A stretch of 64,000 nt of DNA from Nonomuraea sediminis (GTDB lineage: Bacteria; Actinomycetota; Actinomycetes; Streptosporangiales; Streptosporangiaceae). The number at the start of each line of letters is the position of its first letter. Position 1 is the stretch's first letter. Position numbers and translations under genes: made by a program. The notes beneath the pieces were generated by a model. It was not told the DNA's origin, did no database searches, and worked only from the letters and a program-made list of their open reading frames with translations. Positions 52,472 through 60,464 of this stretch are shown in pieces. The stretch spans positions 1,488,001-1,552,000 of the forward strand of contig NZ_JAHDTI010000001.1 in NCBI RefSeq assembly GCF_018531495.1. The letters are read 5' to 3'.

Positions 52472-53728
52472 TCACGTCGCCCGCCGGTTCCTGGCTTGGG
52501 GCGTGGGCGGCGTTTCCCTGCTGGCTGTGTCGAGTAGCAGTTTCGCGGCCACCGTCGCCCCGTCGGTGCGGATTGTGCCGGCCACAGCTCTTGCTCGTGC
52601 TCGGGTCTCGGGGGTCAGGGCCGTGGTGAGCGCGGCGTACAGGGAGTCGACGGTCGGGGTCGGACCGTCGTGTGCCGCGCCGATGCCCAGCTCGGCCACC
52701 CGGGCGCCCCAGCGCGGCTGATCCACGATCTGGGGTACCACGACCTGAGGCGCGCCGGCCACGGCGGCCGTCGTCGTGGTGCCGGCGCCGCCGTGGTGCA
52801 CGACGGCGGCAACCCTGCCGAACAATGCCTGCTGGTTCACCTCACCGACGGCGAAGCAGTCGTTCTGGTCGTCGATCAGGGCCAGGTCGGCCCAGCCGTG
52901 GGCGAGGAGTACGCGGCGGCCGTGCGCGCGGCTCGCTTCGATGGCCACCCGGGCGATGTCCTTCGGGGCGCGCGCGGCCATGCTGCCGAAGCCCACGTAC
53001 ACCGGTGGTGCGCCCGCGTCCAGGAAGGCCTCCAGTTCGGCCGGGAGCGGGCGGTCGTCGGGCAGGATCCACGCTCCGGTCTGCACGACGTCGAGGTCCG
53101 TCATGCCCTGTGACGGCCACAGGGTCGCGTCTGCCGCCAGCCACACCTGGTCGGTGAAGACGTGGTCGCGGACGTTGTCCACCGGTGGCAGGCCGATCGC
53201 CGCCCGGTGGCTGTTGAGCGCCTCGCCGTACAGCGCGTTCACCCGCTCGGCGTCCTGCTCCCACAGCACCCGGTTGTCGGTCTCGCCCTGTGGGGACGGC
53301 TTGCCCGGCCGCGCCGCCGGAGGGAAGTGCCGCGACGGCAGCCCGACGGTATGGAAGCAGGCGAACACGTAGCGGATGCCCAGCTTCTCGGCCACGTCCC
53401 GAGCGCCGGCCGGCATCAGGCCGGTCGCCAGCAGCGCGTCGCATCCCTCGGCGGCCGCGGTGAGCGTCTCGAACCGCGCGGCGACCAGCTCGGGAGCGAG
53501 CCGGAACGCGGCCTGCGCCGAGGGCGGCTTCGTGCCGGCCACCACCGAGCGCACCGTGGGGCCCAGCGGCACCAGCGGCACGCCGACACGCGCCAGCAGC
53601 TCGGCGAACTCCTCGTCCGCCGGCGCGCACACCCGCACCTCCGCACCGAGTTCCCGCAGCCGCACCGCGAGTCCCGCCAGAGGTTCGACGTCTCCGCGCG
53701 ATCCCCACGTCGACAACACCACACGCAT
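52472..53728 (-). CDS. GT1 (UGT-like) glycosyltransferase
   Basis: 418-residue family 1 glycosyltransferase of the type that decorates macrolides, glycopeptides or sterols. VLSTWGSRGDVEPLAGLA is the N-terminal acceptor-domain signature, PPVYVGFGSMAARAPKD starts the nucleotide-sugar domain, and VVHHGGAGTTTTA with PQIVDQPRWGARVAELG is the classic donor-binding motif. ATG 53728 follows GGGGGA. It is an isolated gene with no natural-product cluster beside it, so detoxification or lipid glycosylation is possible. Confidence 0.92.
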   Translation of the reverse strand: MRVVLSTWGSRGDVEPLAGLAVRLRELGAEVRVCAPADEEFAELLARVGVPLVPLGPTVRSVVAGTKPPSAQAAFRLAPELVAARFETLTAAAEGCDALLATGLMPAGARDVAEKLGIRYVFACFHTVGLPSRHFPPAARPGKPSPQGETDNRVLWEQDAERVNALYGEALNSHRAAIGLPPVDNVRDHVFTDQVWLAADATLWPSQGMTDLDVVQTGAWILPDDRPLPAELEAFLDAGAPPVYVGFGSMAARAPKDIARVAIEASRAHGRRVLLAHGWADLALIDDQNDCFAVGEVNQQALFGRVAAVVHHGGAGTTTTAAVAGAPQVVVPQIVDQPRWGARVAELGIGAAHDGPTPTVDSLYAALTTALTPETRARARAVAGTIRTDGATVAAKLLLDTASRETPPTPQARNRRAT

Positions 53729-54036
53729 TTCGCGTCCCCCGTTTCCGCAGGTTCTGGCCCTTCGGTCGGCAATCATGAGGCACGACCCGGGTCTTGCCGC
53801 AAGCCCCCCGGTGCGCTATAGCTTGGAAATGCAGGGAGAAGACTTCCTTGCCGTTGCCTTTCGTCGTCCGCTGTGGGCCGACAGCCTGCGGACGAAGCGG
53901 CTTACTCCTCTCGTATCACCGCTGCTCGACGCAGCCATCCGCGCTGACTGACCGACCGCGCATCTGGAAGGGCACTCCCCCGCTGCGGGGATCTCTCAAA
54001 CCACGGCGCCGACCCGCGTGCGCGCCCGGACCAGCA
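53729..54036. other. Intergenic, nothing recognised
   Basis: About 308 bases between the glycosyltransferase start and the tail of the SDR pseudogene. No start with ribosome site, motif or repeat was seen. It should hold the glycosyltransferase promoter. Confidence 0.4.
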
Positions 54037-54453
54037 TCATGCCCCCTCGGCGGTGAGCCGGCCGATGGCCCGGATGACCTGCCGCCGGGTCGCCAGCCGA
54101 CGGCTGAGGAAGGCCATCACCCGGTTCAGGCGTCCCGCGATGACGCTGGGTGGTGCGTTCCGGCGGTCCAGGGTGGCCAGGGCAGTGCGGACGACCTCGG
54201 CCGGGGAGGCCTGGCGGGGTTCCTCCGGCGGCTTGCGTGCCGATGGCATCGAAGAACTCCGTCCGGGTGGCGCCGGGTGACAGGGCCATCACCCGCAGGC
54301 CGGTGCCGCGCGACTCCTCCCACAGCGCCTCGGTGAGGCTCAGCACGAACGCTTTGGTGGCGCCGTAGAGCGCCATGCGCGGGTTGGGCTGGTAGGCGGC
54401 CATGCTGGCGACGTTGACCAGCACGCCACACCCCGCCGTACGCAACTGCTCGA
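54037..54453 (-). pseudogene. SDR oxidoreductase remnant, truncated and frameshifted
   Basis: On the minus strand, one frame reads VLVNVASMAAYQPNPRMALYGATKAFVLSLTEAL in pieces (the SDR strand with Ser and the Y-x3-K) and MALSPGATRTEFFDAIGT. The sequence then continues one frame over as RKPPEEPRQASPAEVVRTALA to a normal stop at 54037. The N-terminal NAD(P)-binding half (GxxxGxG, NNAG) is absent. So the gene is dead, with a frameshift near 54247 and loss of its 5' half. It lies directly downstream of the HxlR gene on the same strand. Confidence 0.8.
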
Positions 54454-54538
54454 TTCTCTGACGTCGCCGCCTTCCTGGCGTTGTCCCAGGATCGGCGATA
54501 CCCCTCCTCCTGGAAGAGCGCGGACAGCCCAACGTGAG

Positions 54539-54904
54539 CTAGACGTAGGGCTTGATCTCGTCGAGATGCTGTTCAACCCACCCGCGCAGCAGCGCCAGGG
54601 GTACGGCCACGCTGCGGCCCAGGTCGGTGAGGGCGTATTCCACGTGCAAGGGGACGGCCGGATAGATGGTCCGGTCGAGGAACCCGGCTTCCTCGAGCCG
54701 TCGCAGCGTCTGGGTCAGCACCTTGGGGCTGACCCCTTGCAGGTGACGCTGCAGGGCGCCGAAGCGCTGCGGCCCGCCCTCCAAAGCGCCGATGACCAGG
54801 GCCGACCACTTGTTGGCGAGCAGGTCGAGCACGTCACGGCAGGGACACATCGCGGCGTAAACGTCGTGGTGGTCATGCCGACCGGTTTCACAGCGCAGAA
54901 CCAC
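54539..54904 (-). CDS. HxlR family transcriptional regulator
   Basis: 121-residue HxlR-type winged-helix regulator. CPCRDVLDLLANKWSALVIGAL is the family start (with redox-capable Cys residues). RFGALQRHLQGVSPKVLTQTLRRLEEAGFL is the recognition region and VEYALTDLGRSV the wing end. GTG 54904 follows AAGGAGG by five bases, which rejects the longer frame from 54958. It is divergent from the quinone-oxidoreductase-like gene; the 105-bp gap has repeats typical of HxlR sites. Confidence 0.92.
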   Translation of the reverse strand: MVLRCETGRHDHHDVYAAMCPCRDVLDLLANKWSALVIGALEGGPQRFGALQRHLQGVSPKVLTQTLRRLEEAGFLDRTIYPAVPLHVEYALTDLGRSVAVPLALLRGWVEQHLDEIKPYV

Positions 54905-54924
54905 GAAGACCTCCTTACTTCCCA

Positions 54925-54969
54925 AAGGATAGTAATACTCCTTGCGGGTTACTACCACCCGAAGGATAG
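54925..54969. promoter_or_regulatory. Candidate HxlR operator region
   Basis: TAGTAA-N13-TTACTA inverted repeat (54930-54954) overlapping a direct repeat AAGGATAG (54925-54932 and 54962-54969, 37 bp apart). It is AT-rich and lies in the gap between the divergent HxlR and oxidoreductase genes. Confidence 0.6.
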
Positions 54970-55009
54970 CTTGCGATCGTCAATTCACAGGCGACCGAGG
55001 AGATCGGCC

Positions 55010-55945
55010 ATGCAAGCCATCAGCCAGTCGGAGTACGGCGGCCCGGAGGTCCTGGAGCAGGTCGAAGTGGCCAGGCCTGAGCCACTGCCCACCGAGGTGC
55101 TCGTGCGGGTGCACGCCGCCGGCGTCAACCCGGTGGACTGGAAGACCCGCGCCGGGGGCGGCATGGCGGGAGTGCTCGGCGAGCCGCCGTTCATTCTGGG
55201 GTGGGACGTCTCGGGAGTGGTGGAAGAGGTCGGGTTCGGCGTCACGCGGTGGAAGCCGGGCGACGAGGTGTACGGCATGCCATGGTTCCCCCGCGCCGCC
55301 GGTGCCTACGCCGAGTACGTCACCGCCCCGGCCCGCCAGTTCGCCCGCAAACCCGCCACGATCAGCCACGAGCAGGCAGGCGCCGTACCGCTGGCGGCCC
55401 TGACCGCCTGGCAGGCCCTCGTCGACACCGCGAAGGTGGAGGCCGGACAGAGAGTACTGATCCTCGCTGGAGCCGGCGGTGTCGGCCACCTGGCGATCCA
55501 GTTCGCTCGCCACCTGGGCGCGTACGTCATCACCACGTCGACCGCCGGCAAGCACGGGTGGCTGCGCGAACTCGGCGCCGCGGAGACCGTCGACTACACC
55601 ACCACCGCCTTCGATGAGGTGGTCCGCGACGTCGACGTGGTGCTCGACCTGGTGGGAGACGGACACCGCTCATTGAAGGTGCTGCGCCCGGACGGGCTCC
55701 TGGTCGCGATCCCTTCGGGCGTCTCGCCGGACCTGCTGGACAGCGCCCGGACCCTCGGAGTGCGAGCCACTCCGTTCCTGGTCGAGCCCGACGGGACCGC
55801 GTTGGCCCGCATCGCCGACCTCATCGACCGAGAGGAGGTCGCCGTCGAGGTCGAGGCCGTACTGCCACTCGAGCATGCCGCCGAGGCACACCGGCGCGGC
55901 GAGCAGGGTCACACCCGCGGCAAGATCGTCTTGAGCCTCCACTGA
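55010..55945 (+). CDS. NADP-dependent quinone oxidoreductase-like (zinc-less MDR)
   Basis: 311-residue medium-chain reductase of the quinone oxidoreductase group. VRVHAAGVNPVDWKTRAGG, ILGWDVSGVVEEVG and GDEVYGM form the GroES-like half. AGAGGVGHLAIQFARHLGA is the NADP loop, and the C-terminal EHAAEAHRRGEQGHTRGKIVL the family end. No structural or catalytic zinc Cys cluster is present. GAGGAG precedes ATG 55010. It is divergent from HxlR, a common arrangement for reductases induced by quinones or aldehydes. Confidence 0.92.
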   Translation: MQAISQSEYGGPEVLEQVEVARPEPLPTEVLVRVHAAGVNPVDWKTRAGGGMAGVLGEPPFILGWDVSGVVEEVGFGVTRWKPGDEVYGMPWFPRAAGAYAEYVTAPARQFARKPATISHEQAGAVPLAALTAWQALVDTAKVEAGQRVLILAGAGGVGHLAIQFARHLGAYVITTSTAGKHGWLRELGAAETVDYTTTAFDEVVRDVDVVLDLVGDGHRSLKVLRPDGLLVAIPSGVSPDLLDSARTLGVRATPFLVEPDGTALARIADLIDREEVAVEVEAVLPLEHAAEAHRRGEQGHTRGKIVLSLH

Positions 55946-55952
55946 CCTGCGG

Positions 55953-55974
55953 CGTCCCTCAGGTGCGAGGGACG
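55953..55974. terminator. Hairpin after oxidoreductase gene
   Basis: Perfect 8-bp stem CGTCCCTC/GAGGGACG with a six-base loop, seven bases after the oxidoreductase stop. Confidence 0.65.
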
Positions 55975-56020
55975 GCTGGGCGAAACATCCCCTGTACGCG
56001 CAGCGCTTTCACGTTGAGGT

Positions 56021-56047
56021 GGCGCCGGACGGGGTCCGTCCGGCGCC
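56021..56047. terminator. Strong hairpin between convergent genes
   Basis: Perfect 11-bp stem GGCGCCGGACG/CGTCCGGCGCC with a five-base loop, nine bases after the phytase-like gene's end on the minus strand. It can act in both directions between the convergent genes. Confidence 0.75.
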
Positions 56048-56055
56048 TTGCGTTA

Positions 56056-57279
56056 CTACTGCTTCGGGAAGCCGATCACGATCATCTCGGTCGCGTCCGG
56101 CTTGCCCGGGACGCGGCCGGTGCTGTCCGGGAAGTTGTTGTCCTGCATGACGGCGATCCTGTTGCCCGGCAGGGGAAGCAGGGCCTCCACGGACTGCAGG
56201 GGGAACTTGAAGGGGTCGCCGAGACCGTAACCCCCGGCGGGGTCGTTCGAGCCGATGTGGGCGGGGTTGCGCAAGTTCAGCAGGTCGGCGATCTCGGTCT
56301 TGACGAGGTAACCGTCCGCGTCGGTCTTGCGCCGGTCGATCAGGTAGACGCGCTTGAAGGTGGCCTTGGGCCCCTCGTCGTCCTCACGCTCGATCAGGAT
56401 GGCCCGGTTGGCGTCGAGGGACTGCATGTCGGCGATGCGGTAGTCCTCGCCGTCCGTCCGGTACTGCCAGGAACGACCGGTGTATTCGTTCTTCTGGGTG
56501 TCGAACTCGTAGATGTAGCGCCGGAGCGGGTTGGCGTCGTTGGTCAGCCGGCCTTCCACCGCGGGGTAGAGGAACCGTCCGTCGGGAGAGGAGGCGAGAG
56601 CCTCGAAGCCGCGGCTGCCCTGCACCGTCGTGGGCTCGCCGTTCGCCAGCGTCGGGTTGTTCGGGGACTTGAGCGAGGGGTGGGCGATCGGGGCCTGCAG
56701 CAGCTTGCCGGTGCTGTCGAAGTGCAGGAGGAACGGCCCGAACTCGTCGCCGACCCACATCGACCCGTCGGGGGTCCTGGTCACCGACTCCACGTCGAAG
56801 TCGCCGCCGGTGAGCAGCCGGTCCGCGGTGCCGTCGTTGATGATCTTGAAGGGGATCTTGTGATCCGGGTCGCGAAGTGAGAGGAACCGGCCCACGTCGA
56901 TGGTCCCGGCTCCGCCGCGGGCCGTTTCCCACTGCGGCGTGAAGTGGTAGAGCCGGAGCAGGAAGTCCACCGAGTTGCCCTTGGTCCCGAAACCGTTGTC
57001 GGGCATGGCCCAGAACGCGCCCTTGCCGTCGGGGAGCATGGACGAGATCCCGAGCACCAGCTGGCTGGGGTAGGGAGGCGTCATGCCGTTGTTCGGGTCG
57101 CTGAAGGCGCCGGTGGGCGGACCGGGAGCCGGCGTGTAGGCGGGCAGGGTGGCGCGGGCGAGCAGGGTCGCGCGCGCGGGGTCATCGGCGGGCGGGGCCG
57201 CCTTGCCTGCGGCGAAGGCCGGGGTACCGACCATCATGAGCGCCGCAGTGGCCAAGAGGACGAGAGGGCGACGTCGCAC
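56056..57279 (-). CDS. Secreted esterase-like/phytase-like protein
   Basis: 407 residues: a Sec signal peptide (RRRPLVLLATAALMMVGTPAFA), then a beta-propeller 'esterase-like activity of phytase' domain. Its pieces are MLPDGKGAFWAMPDNGFGTKGNS, FDVESVTRTPDGSMWVGDEFGPFLLHFD (two blocks), GFEALASSPDGRFLYPAVEG and the C-terminal LLPLPGNRIAVMQDNNFP. Such proteins are thought to release phosphate or hydrolyse esters outside the cell. GTG 57279 follows AGGAG. It is divergent from the PhoX-like gene, sharing a 302-bp control region. Confidence 0.85.
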   Translation of the reverse strand: MRRRPLVLLATAALMMVGTPAFAAGKAAPPADDPARATLLARATLPAYTPAPGPPTGAFSDPNNGMTPPYPSQLVLGISSMLPDGKGAFWAMPDNGFGTKGNSVDFLLRLYHFTPQWETARGGAGTIDVGRFLSLRDPDHKIPFKIINDGTADRLLTGGDFDVESVTRTPDGSMWVGDEFGPFLLHFDSTGKLLQAPIAHPSLKSPNNPTLANGEPTTVQGSRGFEALASSPDGRFLYPAVEGRLTNDANPLRRYIYEFDTQKNEYTGRSWQYRTDGEDYRIADMQSLDANRAILIEREDDEGPKATFKRVYLIDRRKTDADGYLVKTEIADLLNLRNPAHIGSNDPAGGYGLGDPFKFPLQSVEALLPLPGNRIAVMQDNNFPDSTGRVPGKPDATEMIVIGFPKQ

Positions 57280-57581
57280 ATTTTCTCCTGAGGAACAGAC
57301 CAGTGATGGGGCCGTTGGCCCGTCGGATCAAATCGGTCATCCATTAACTGCTGTTACGGACTTGATGACGGCAAGCCGTAGCGGCGGCGAACTGCCGATG
57401 ACATCCGCTGGTCGCGCGCCGTCCCGCCCTCGCAGGAGCCCTGAAAGTCGCACCGAGGAGCGGGTCTTCGCGCGCCGTTCACGTCCGCGTTCCCAGCCGT
57501 TGAGCGTTTCGGACTCATCGATCTCTAGCTTCTCAAAAGCCTCAAACGTAGCAACGGAACATCAAACGCCGGAGGAATCCC
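57280..57581. promoter_or_regulatory. Divergent control region with PHO-box-like repeats
   Basis: 302 bases between two secreted phosphate-related genes. On the plus strand, GTTCACG (57477), GTTCCCA (57489) and GTTGAGC (57499) form an imperfect GTTCA-type direct array, resembling the 11-bp repeats bound by PhoP in streptomycetes, about 80-100 bp before the PhoX-like start. Spacing is 12 and 10 bp, so the match is tentative. Confidence 0.35.
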
Positions 57582-59141
57582 GTGCCTTCTTCCCACCTGC
57601 GCGCCACCTTCGTGGGCGCCACCGCGGTCGTGGCCGCACTGACCGGAGCGGGCACCGCCCTCGCCGCCCCTGTGACCGGCCCGACCGGTCCCAGCACCAC
57701 CATCGCCCCGTACGTCCTGCCCGTCGCGAAGGGCGTCAGCATCACCTCCCTGTACACCGTCGGAGACAAGCCCGCGGGCAACGGCTTCCGGATGGTGGGC
57801 GTCCCCGACGGTCTCGGCGCCTACCAGGCCGGCGAAAACCTGGTCGTCTACATGAACCAGGAAATGGGCGGCTCAGCCGGCATCGTGCGCGCGCACGGCC
57901 AGAAGGGCTCCTTCGTCTCGAAGCTCGAGATCGACCCCTCGACCGGAAGCGTCACGAAGGGGTCCGACCTGATCACCTCCGTGCGCTACTGGGACTACGT
58001 CAAGAAGACCTGGGGGAACGCCCCGGTCGCCCCTGCGGGAGCGACCCACCTCCCGGCCTTCTCCCGCTTCTGCTCCGGCACCCTCGCCGAGGCCGGCCGG
58101 TTCGACTCCAAGAGCGGCAAGGGCTACGACGGCCGCGTCTACTTCGCCAACGAGGAGAACGGTGACGAGGGCCGTGTCTTCGGCGTCACCGACGACGGCG
58201 TCGCCACCCAGCTTCCGAGCCTCGGCCTCCACTCCTGGGAGAACACGCTGCCCGCGGCCAACAAGAGCGACACCACCCTCGTCATGGGCAACGAGGACGG
58301 CGGCTCCGCCCAGCTGTGGGTCTACGCCGGGCGCAAGCAGTCCACCGGCTCGCCGGTCGAGAAGGCCGGTCTGACGGACGGCACGCTGAACGTGATCGAT
58401 GTCGAGGACCACGCTGTCGCCACCGACGCGCAGTTCCGCGCCACCTACGGCAAGGGCAAGCCTGTCAAGGTCACCCTCAACGAGGTCGACTCGACCGTCA
58501 GCGGCAAGCAGCAGAACGCCGACGGGGAGAAGGCGGGCCTCAGCCTCAGCCGGGTCGAGGACGGTGCCTTCGACCCCATCCACCCGAACGACTACTACTT
58601 CGCGACGACGTCGGGAGGCAAGACCTCTCCCGACCCGCAGGAGCCGGGCGTCTCCCGCGACGGCGGCGGCCTGTGGCGGCTGCGGTTCGCCGACATCGAG
58701 CACCCCGAGCGCGGTGGCACGCTGACCCTGCTGCTCGACGGCAGCGAGGCGCCGTACCTGAACATGCCGGACAACATCACGATCGACCACCAGGGCAACC
58801 TGCTCATCCAGGAGGACACGGGCAACAACCCGCACCTCGGACGGATCCTGGGCTACCGGATCTCCGACGGCGCCCTCGGCGTGATCGCGCGGTTCGACGC
58901 CAAGCAGTTCGGCCCGTCCGCGGACGCCGCCTCGTTCCTGACCCAGGACGAGGAGTCGAGCGGCATCGTCCCCGACCCGAGCGGCCAGGCCGACACGTTC
59001 CTCTTCGACGCCCAGGTCCACACCGCCAAGGGCCTGCCGACCGGCACCGGTGCCGGCACCGTTGAGGAGTACGTCGAGCGCGGTCAGCTCCTGCGCCTCC
59101 GCGTCCGGTCGTGGGGCCAGGTCTACACCGAGAAGAGCTGA
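57582..59141 (+). CDS. Secreted PhoX/DUF839-like phosphatase family protein
   Basis: 519 residues: a signal peptide (SSHLRATFVGATAVVAALTGAGTALA) and a PhoX/DUF839-type beta-propeller. Blocks seen: GLGAYQAGENLVVYMNQEMGG, FCSGTLAEAGRFDSKSGKGYDGRVYFANEENGDEGR (in parts), MGNEDGGSAQLWVYAGRKQ, and NMPDNITIDHQGNLLIQEDTG, the metal-site strand. PhoX enzymes are Ca/Fe phosphatases; whether all metal ligands are kept cannot be judged by eye. GTG 57582 follows GGAGGAAT. It is divergent from the phytase-like gene, and pstS is 5 kb away. Confidence 0.85.
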   Translation: MPSSHLRATFVGATAVVAALTGAGTALAAPVTGPTGPSTTIAPYVLPVAKGVSITSLYTVGDKPAGNGFRMVGVPDGLGAYQAGENLVVYMNQEMGGSAGIVRAHGQKGSFVSKLEIDPSTGSVTKGSDLITSVRYWDYVKKTWGNAPVAPAGATHLPAFSRFCSGTLAEAGRFDSKSGKGYDGRVYFANEENGDEGRVFGVTDDGVATQLPSLGLHSWENTLPAANKSDTTLVMGNEDGGSAQLWVYAGRKQSTGSPVEKAGLTDGTLNVIDVEDHAVATDAQFRATYGKGKPVKVTLNEVDSTVSGKQQNADGEKAGLSLSRVEDGAFDPIHPNDYYFATTSGGKTSPDPQEPGVSRDGGGLWRLRFADIEHPERGGTLTLLLDGSEAPYLNMPDNITIDHQGNLLIQEDTGNNPHLGRILGYRISDGALGVIARFDAKQFGPSADAASFLTQDEESSGIVPDPSGQADTFLFDAQVHTAKGLPTGTGAGTVEEYVERGQLLRLRVRSWGQVYTEKS

Positions 59142-59658
59142 CCTCCGCCCGGCCGTCCTTGAGTGAACCACTCACGGGGCCGACCTCCGCGACGTCGTGC
59201 GGGTCCGCAGCAGCACGTCGTCGCGAGGTTCTCTCACCTGCCGCCGGCGCTCGACGCGCAGGCGGCAGGACGCGGCGACGAGGTCAGGCCCGGTGCCCGA
59301 CGTTCGCGGCACCCGGAATGCCGGCGTGGGCGCCGGCGCCGCGGATGTCGTGGCCGAGCCACGCGGCATCGCGTTGACAGGTCATCGCGCAGTGCCGTCG
59401 ACTCGGCCACGGGTCATGATCAGATGGGGCTTCGCGTGAGGTTGTACGGCACGGCCGTGCACCTTCGCGCATTGCGGTTGCTGCCCATGGACGATCGGAC
59501 GTTGAGATTCTCGCCCTGCGTCACCAGAACCTTGAACGGCGGCTCGGTACCGACACCCCGGTGACATCAGGATCGGCCCTTCCTCGCCGTGCTCCTGACC
59601 TCGTTGCCGCGCGACGCCCCTCCACCACATCCACGCCGGTATCCGGCCCGCCACCTTT
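59142..59658. other. Intergenic, nothing recognised
   Basis: About 517 bases between the convergent PhoX-like gene and the small hypothetical gene. All frames are Arg-rich noise without ribosome sites. No clear terminator after the PhoX-like stop was found. Confidence 0.4.
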
Positions 59659-59961
59659 TCACTCTTCGCTGTCGTAGGCGCGCAGCTCGCGGCGCGCCTG
59701 GTGACGGCTGCGTCGGCGCGCTTCGCGTCGGAAGTAGTACCACTCGCGATTCCCACCCCTGGTGCCGCAACCGAACACGTAGAAGGTGGGGGCACCCCAG
59801 TGGCAGCCGCCCTTGCGGTAGCCCAGGGACGCGCTCTCGGCGGTGATCTCTTCCGGCAGCGTGCACGGCCCGAACCGATGATCATGCACGGGCAGGCAGG
59901 TCGCCATCGGCGAGTCCGCCATCCGCACCCACCAGGGCCGGGTCTTGTCGGTCTTGCTCAT
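59659..59961 (-). CDS. Small Cys/His-containing hypothetical protein
   Basis: 100 residues starting MSKTDKTRPWWVRMADSP, followed by a cluster of Cys and His (CLPVHDHRFGPC, GCHWGAPTFYVFGCG), and ending in a very basic tail (RREARRRSRHQARRELR). The Cys/His spacing suggests a metal-binding fold. I recall similar small actinobacterial proteins with W-V-R starts but cannot name a family. ATG 59961 follows AAAGGTG by six bases and is preferred to the longer frame from 60045. Confidence 0.65.
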   Translation of the reverse strand: MSKTDKTRPWWVRMADSPMATCLPVHDHRFGPCTLPEEITAESASLGYRKGGCHWGAPTFYVFGCGTRGGNREWYYFRREARRRSRHQARRELRAYDSEE

Positions 59962-60464
59962 ACGGTCACCTTTCGGCTCCGTGACGCCCCGGGATGGGGC
60001 CGTCATGGGACCGGGTGCATCGTGATCACCTCCGATTTCGCGCACGACATGCCGGGGCCGAAAGCGACGTCGCCGCTCGGAACCCGCCTCCGACGCTACC
60101 GTGAGGCGCAGGAACGCGCGCGTGACGAGACCGCGGGCACGCAGCCGGAAGCGCGGCGGTCACCTCCACCGGAGTCGCTCTACCGGCAAGCCCATCGCGC
60201 AGATCGAGGCATCGCAGCCGAACACGTGCACGTCAAGAGTCTCGGTCGAGCCCAGCCCTTGGGCCCGCAGGAGAGCAGCTCGTAGGCAGTACAAGACCCT
60301 GGGTGAAAGTGCAGTTCGGACGCACTCTCGACTGCGTCTGTGGGCAACTGGGCAGACGAAACTGATCATTTGACAGTAATCTGACATTGATCGTTTGCTG
60401 CCTCCAGGGGGCGCCCTCGAGGCGGTGACGTCGCCGGTAGATACGACGAAGATGAGGAAGACTT
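59962..60464. other. Gap with one weak ORF (60022-60285)
   Basis: About 503 bases. On the plus strand, GTG 60022 opens an 87-codon frame (VITSDFAHDMPGPKATSPLG then an Arg/Glu-rich helix) ending at 60285. It is divergent from the small Cys/His gene, but has no ribosome site or family. The AT-rich segment near 60350-60400 is the probable promoter of the sialidase-like gene. Confidence 0.35.

Noticed and set aside
60022..60285. 87-codon plus-strand frame before the sialidase-like gene
   Set aside because: No ribosome site, no family, and biased composition. Left as a note in the gap entry rather than called a gene.
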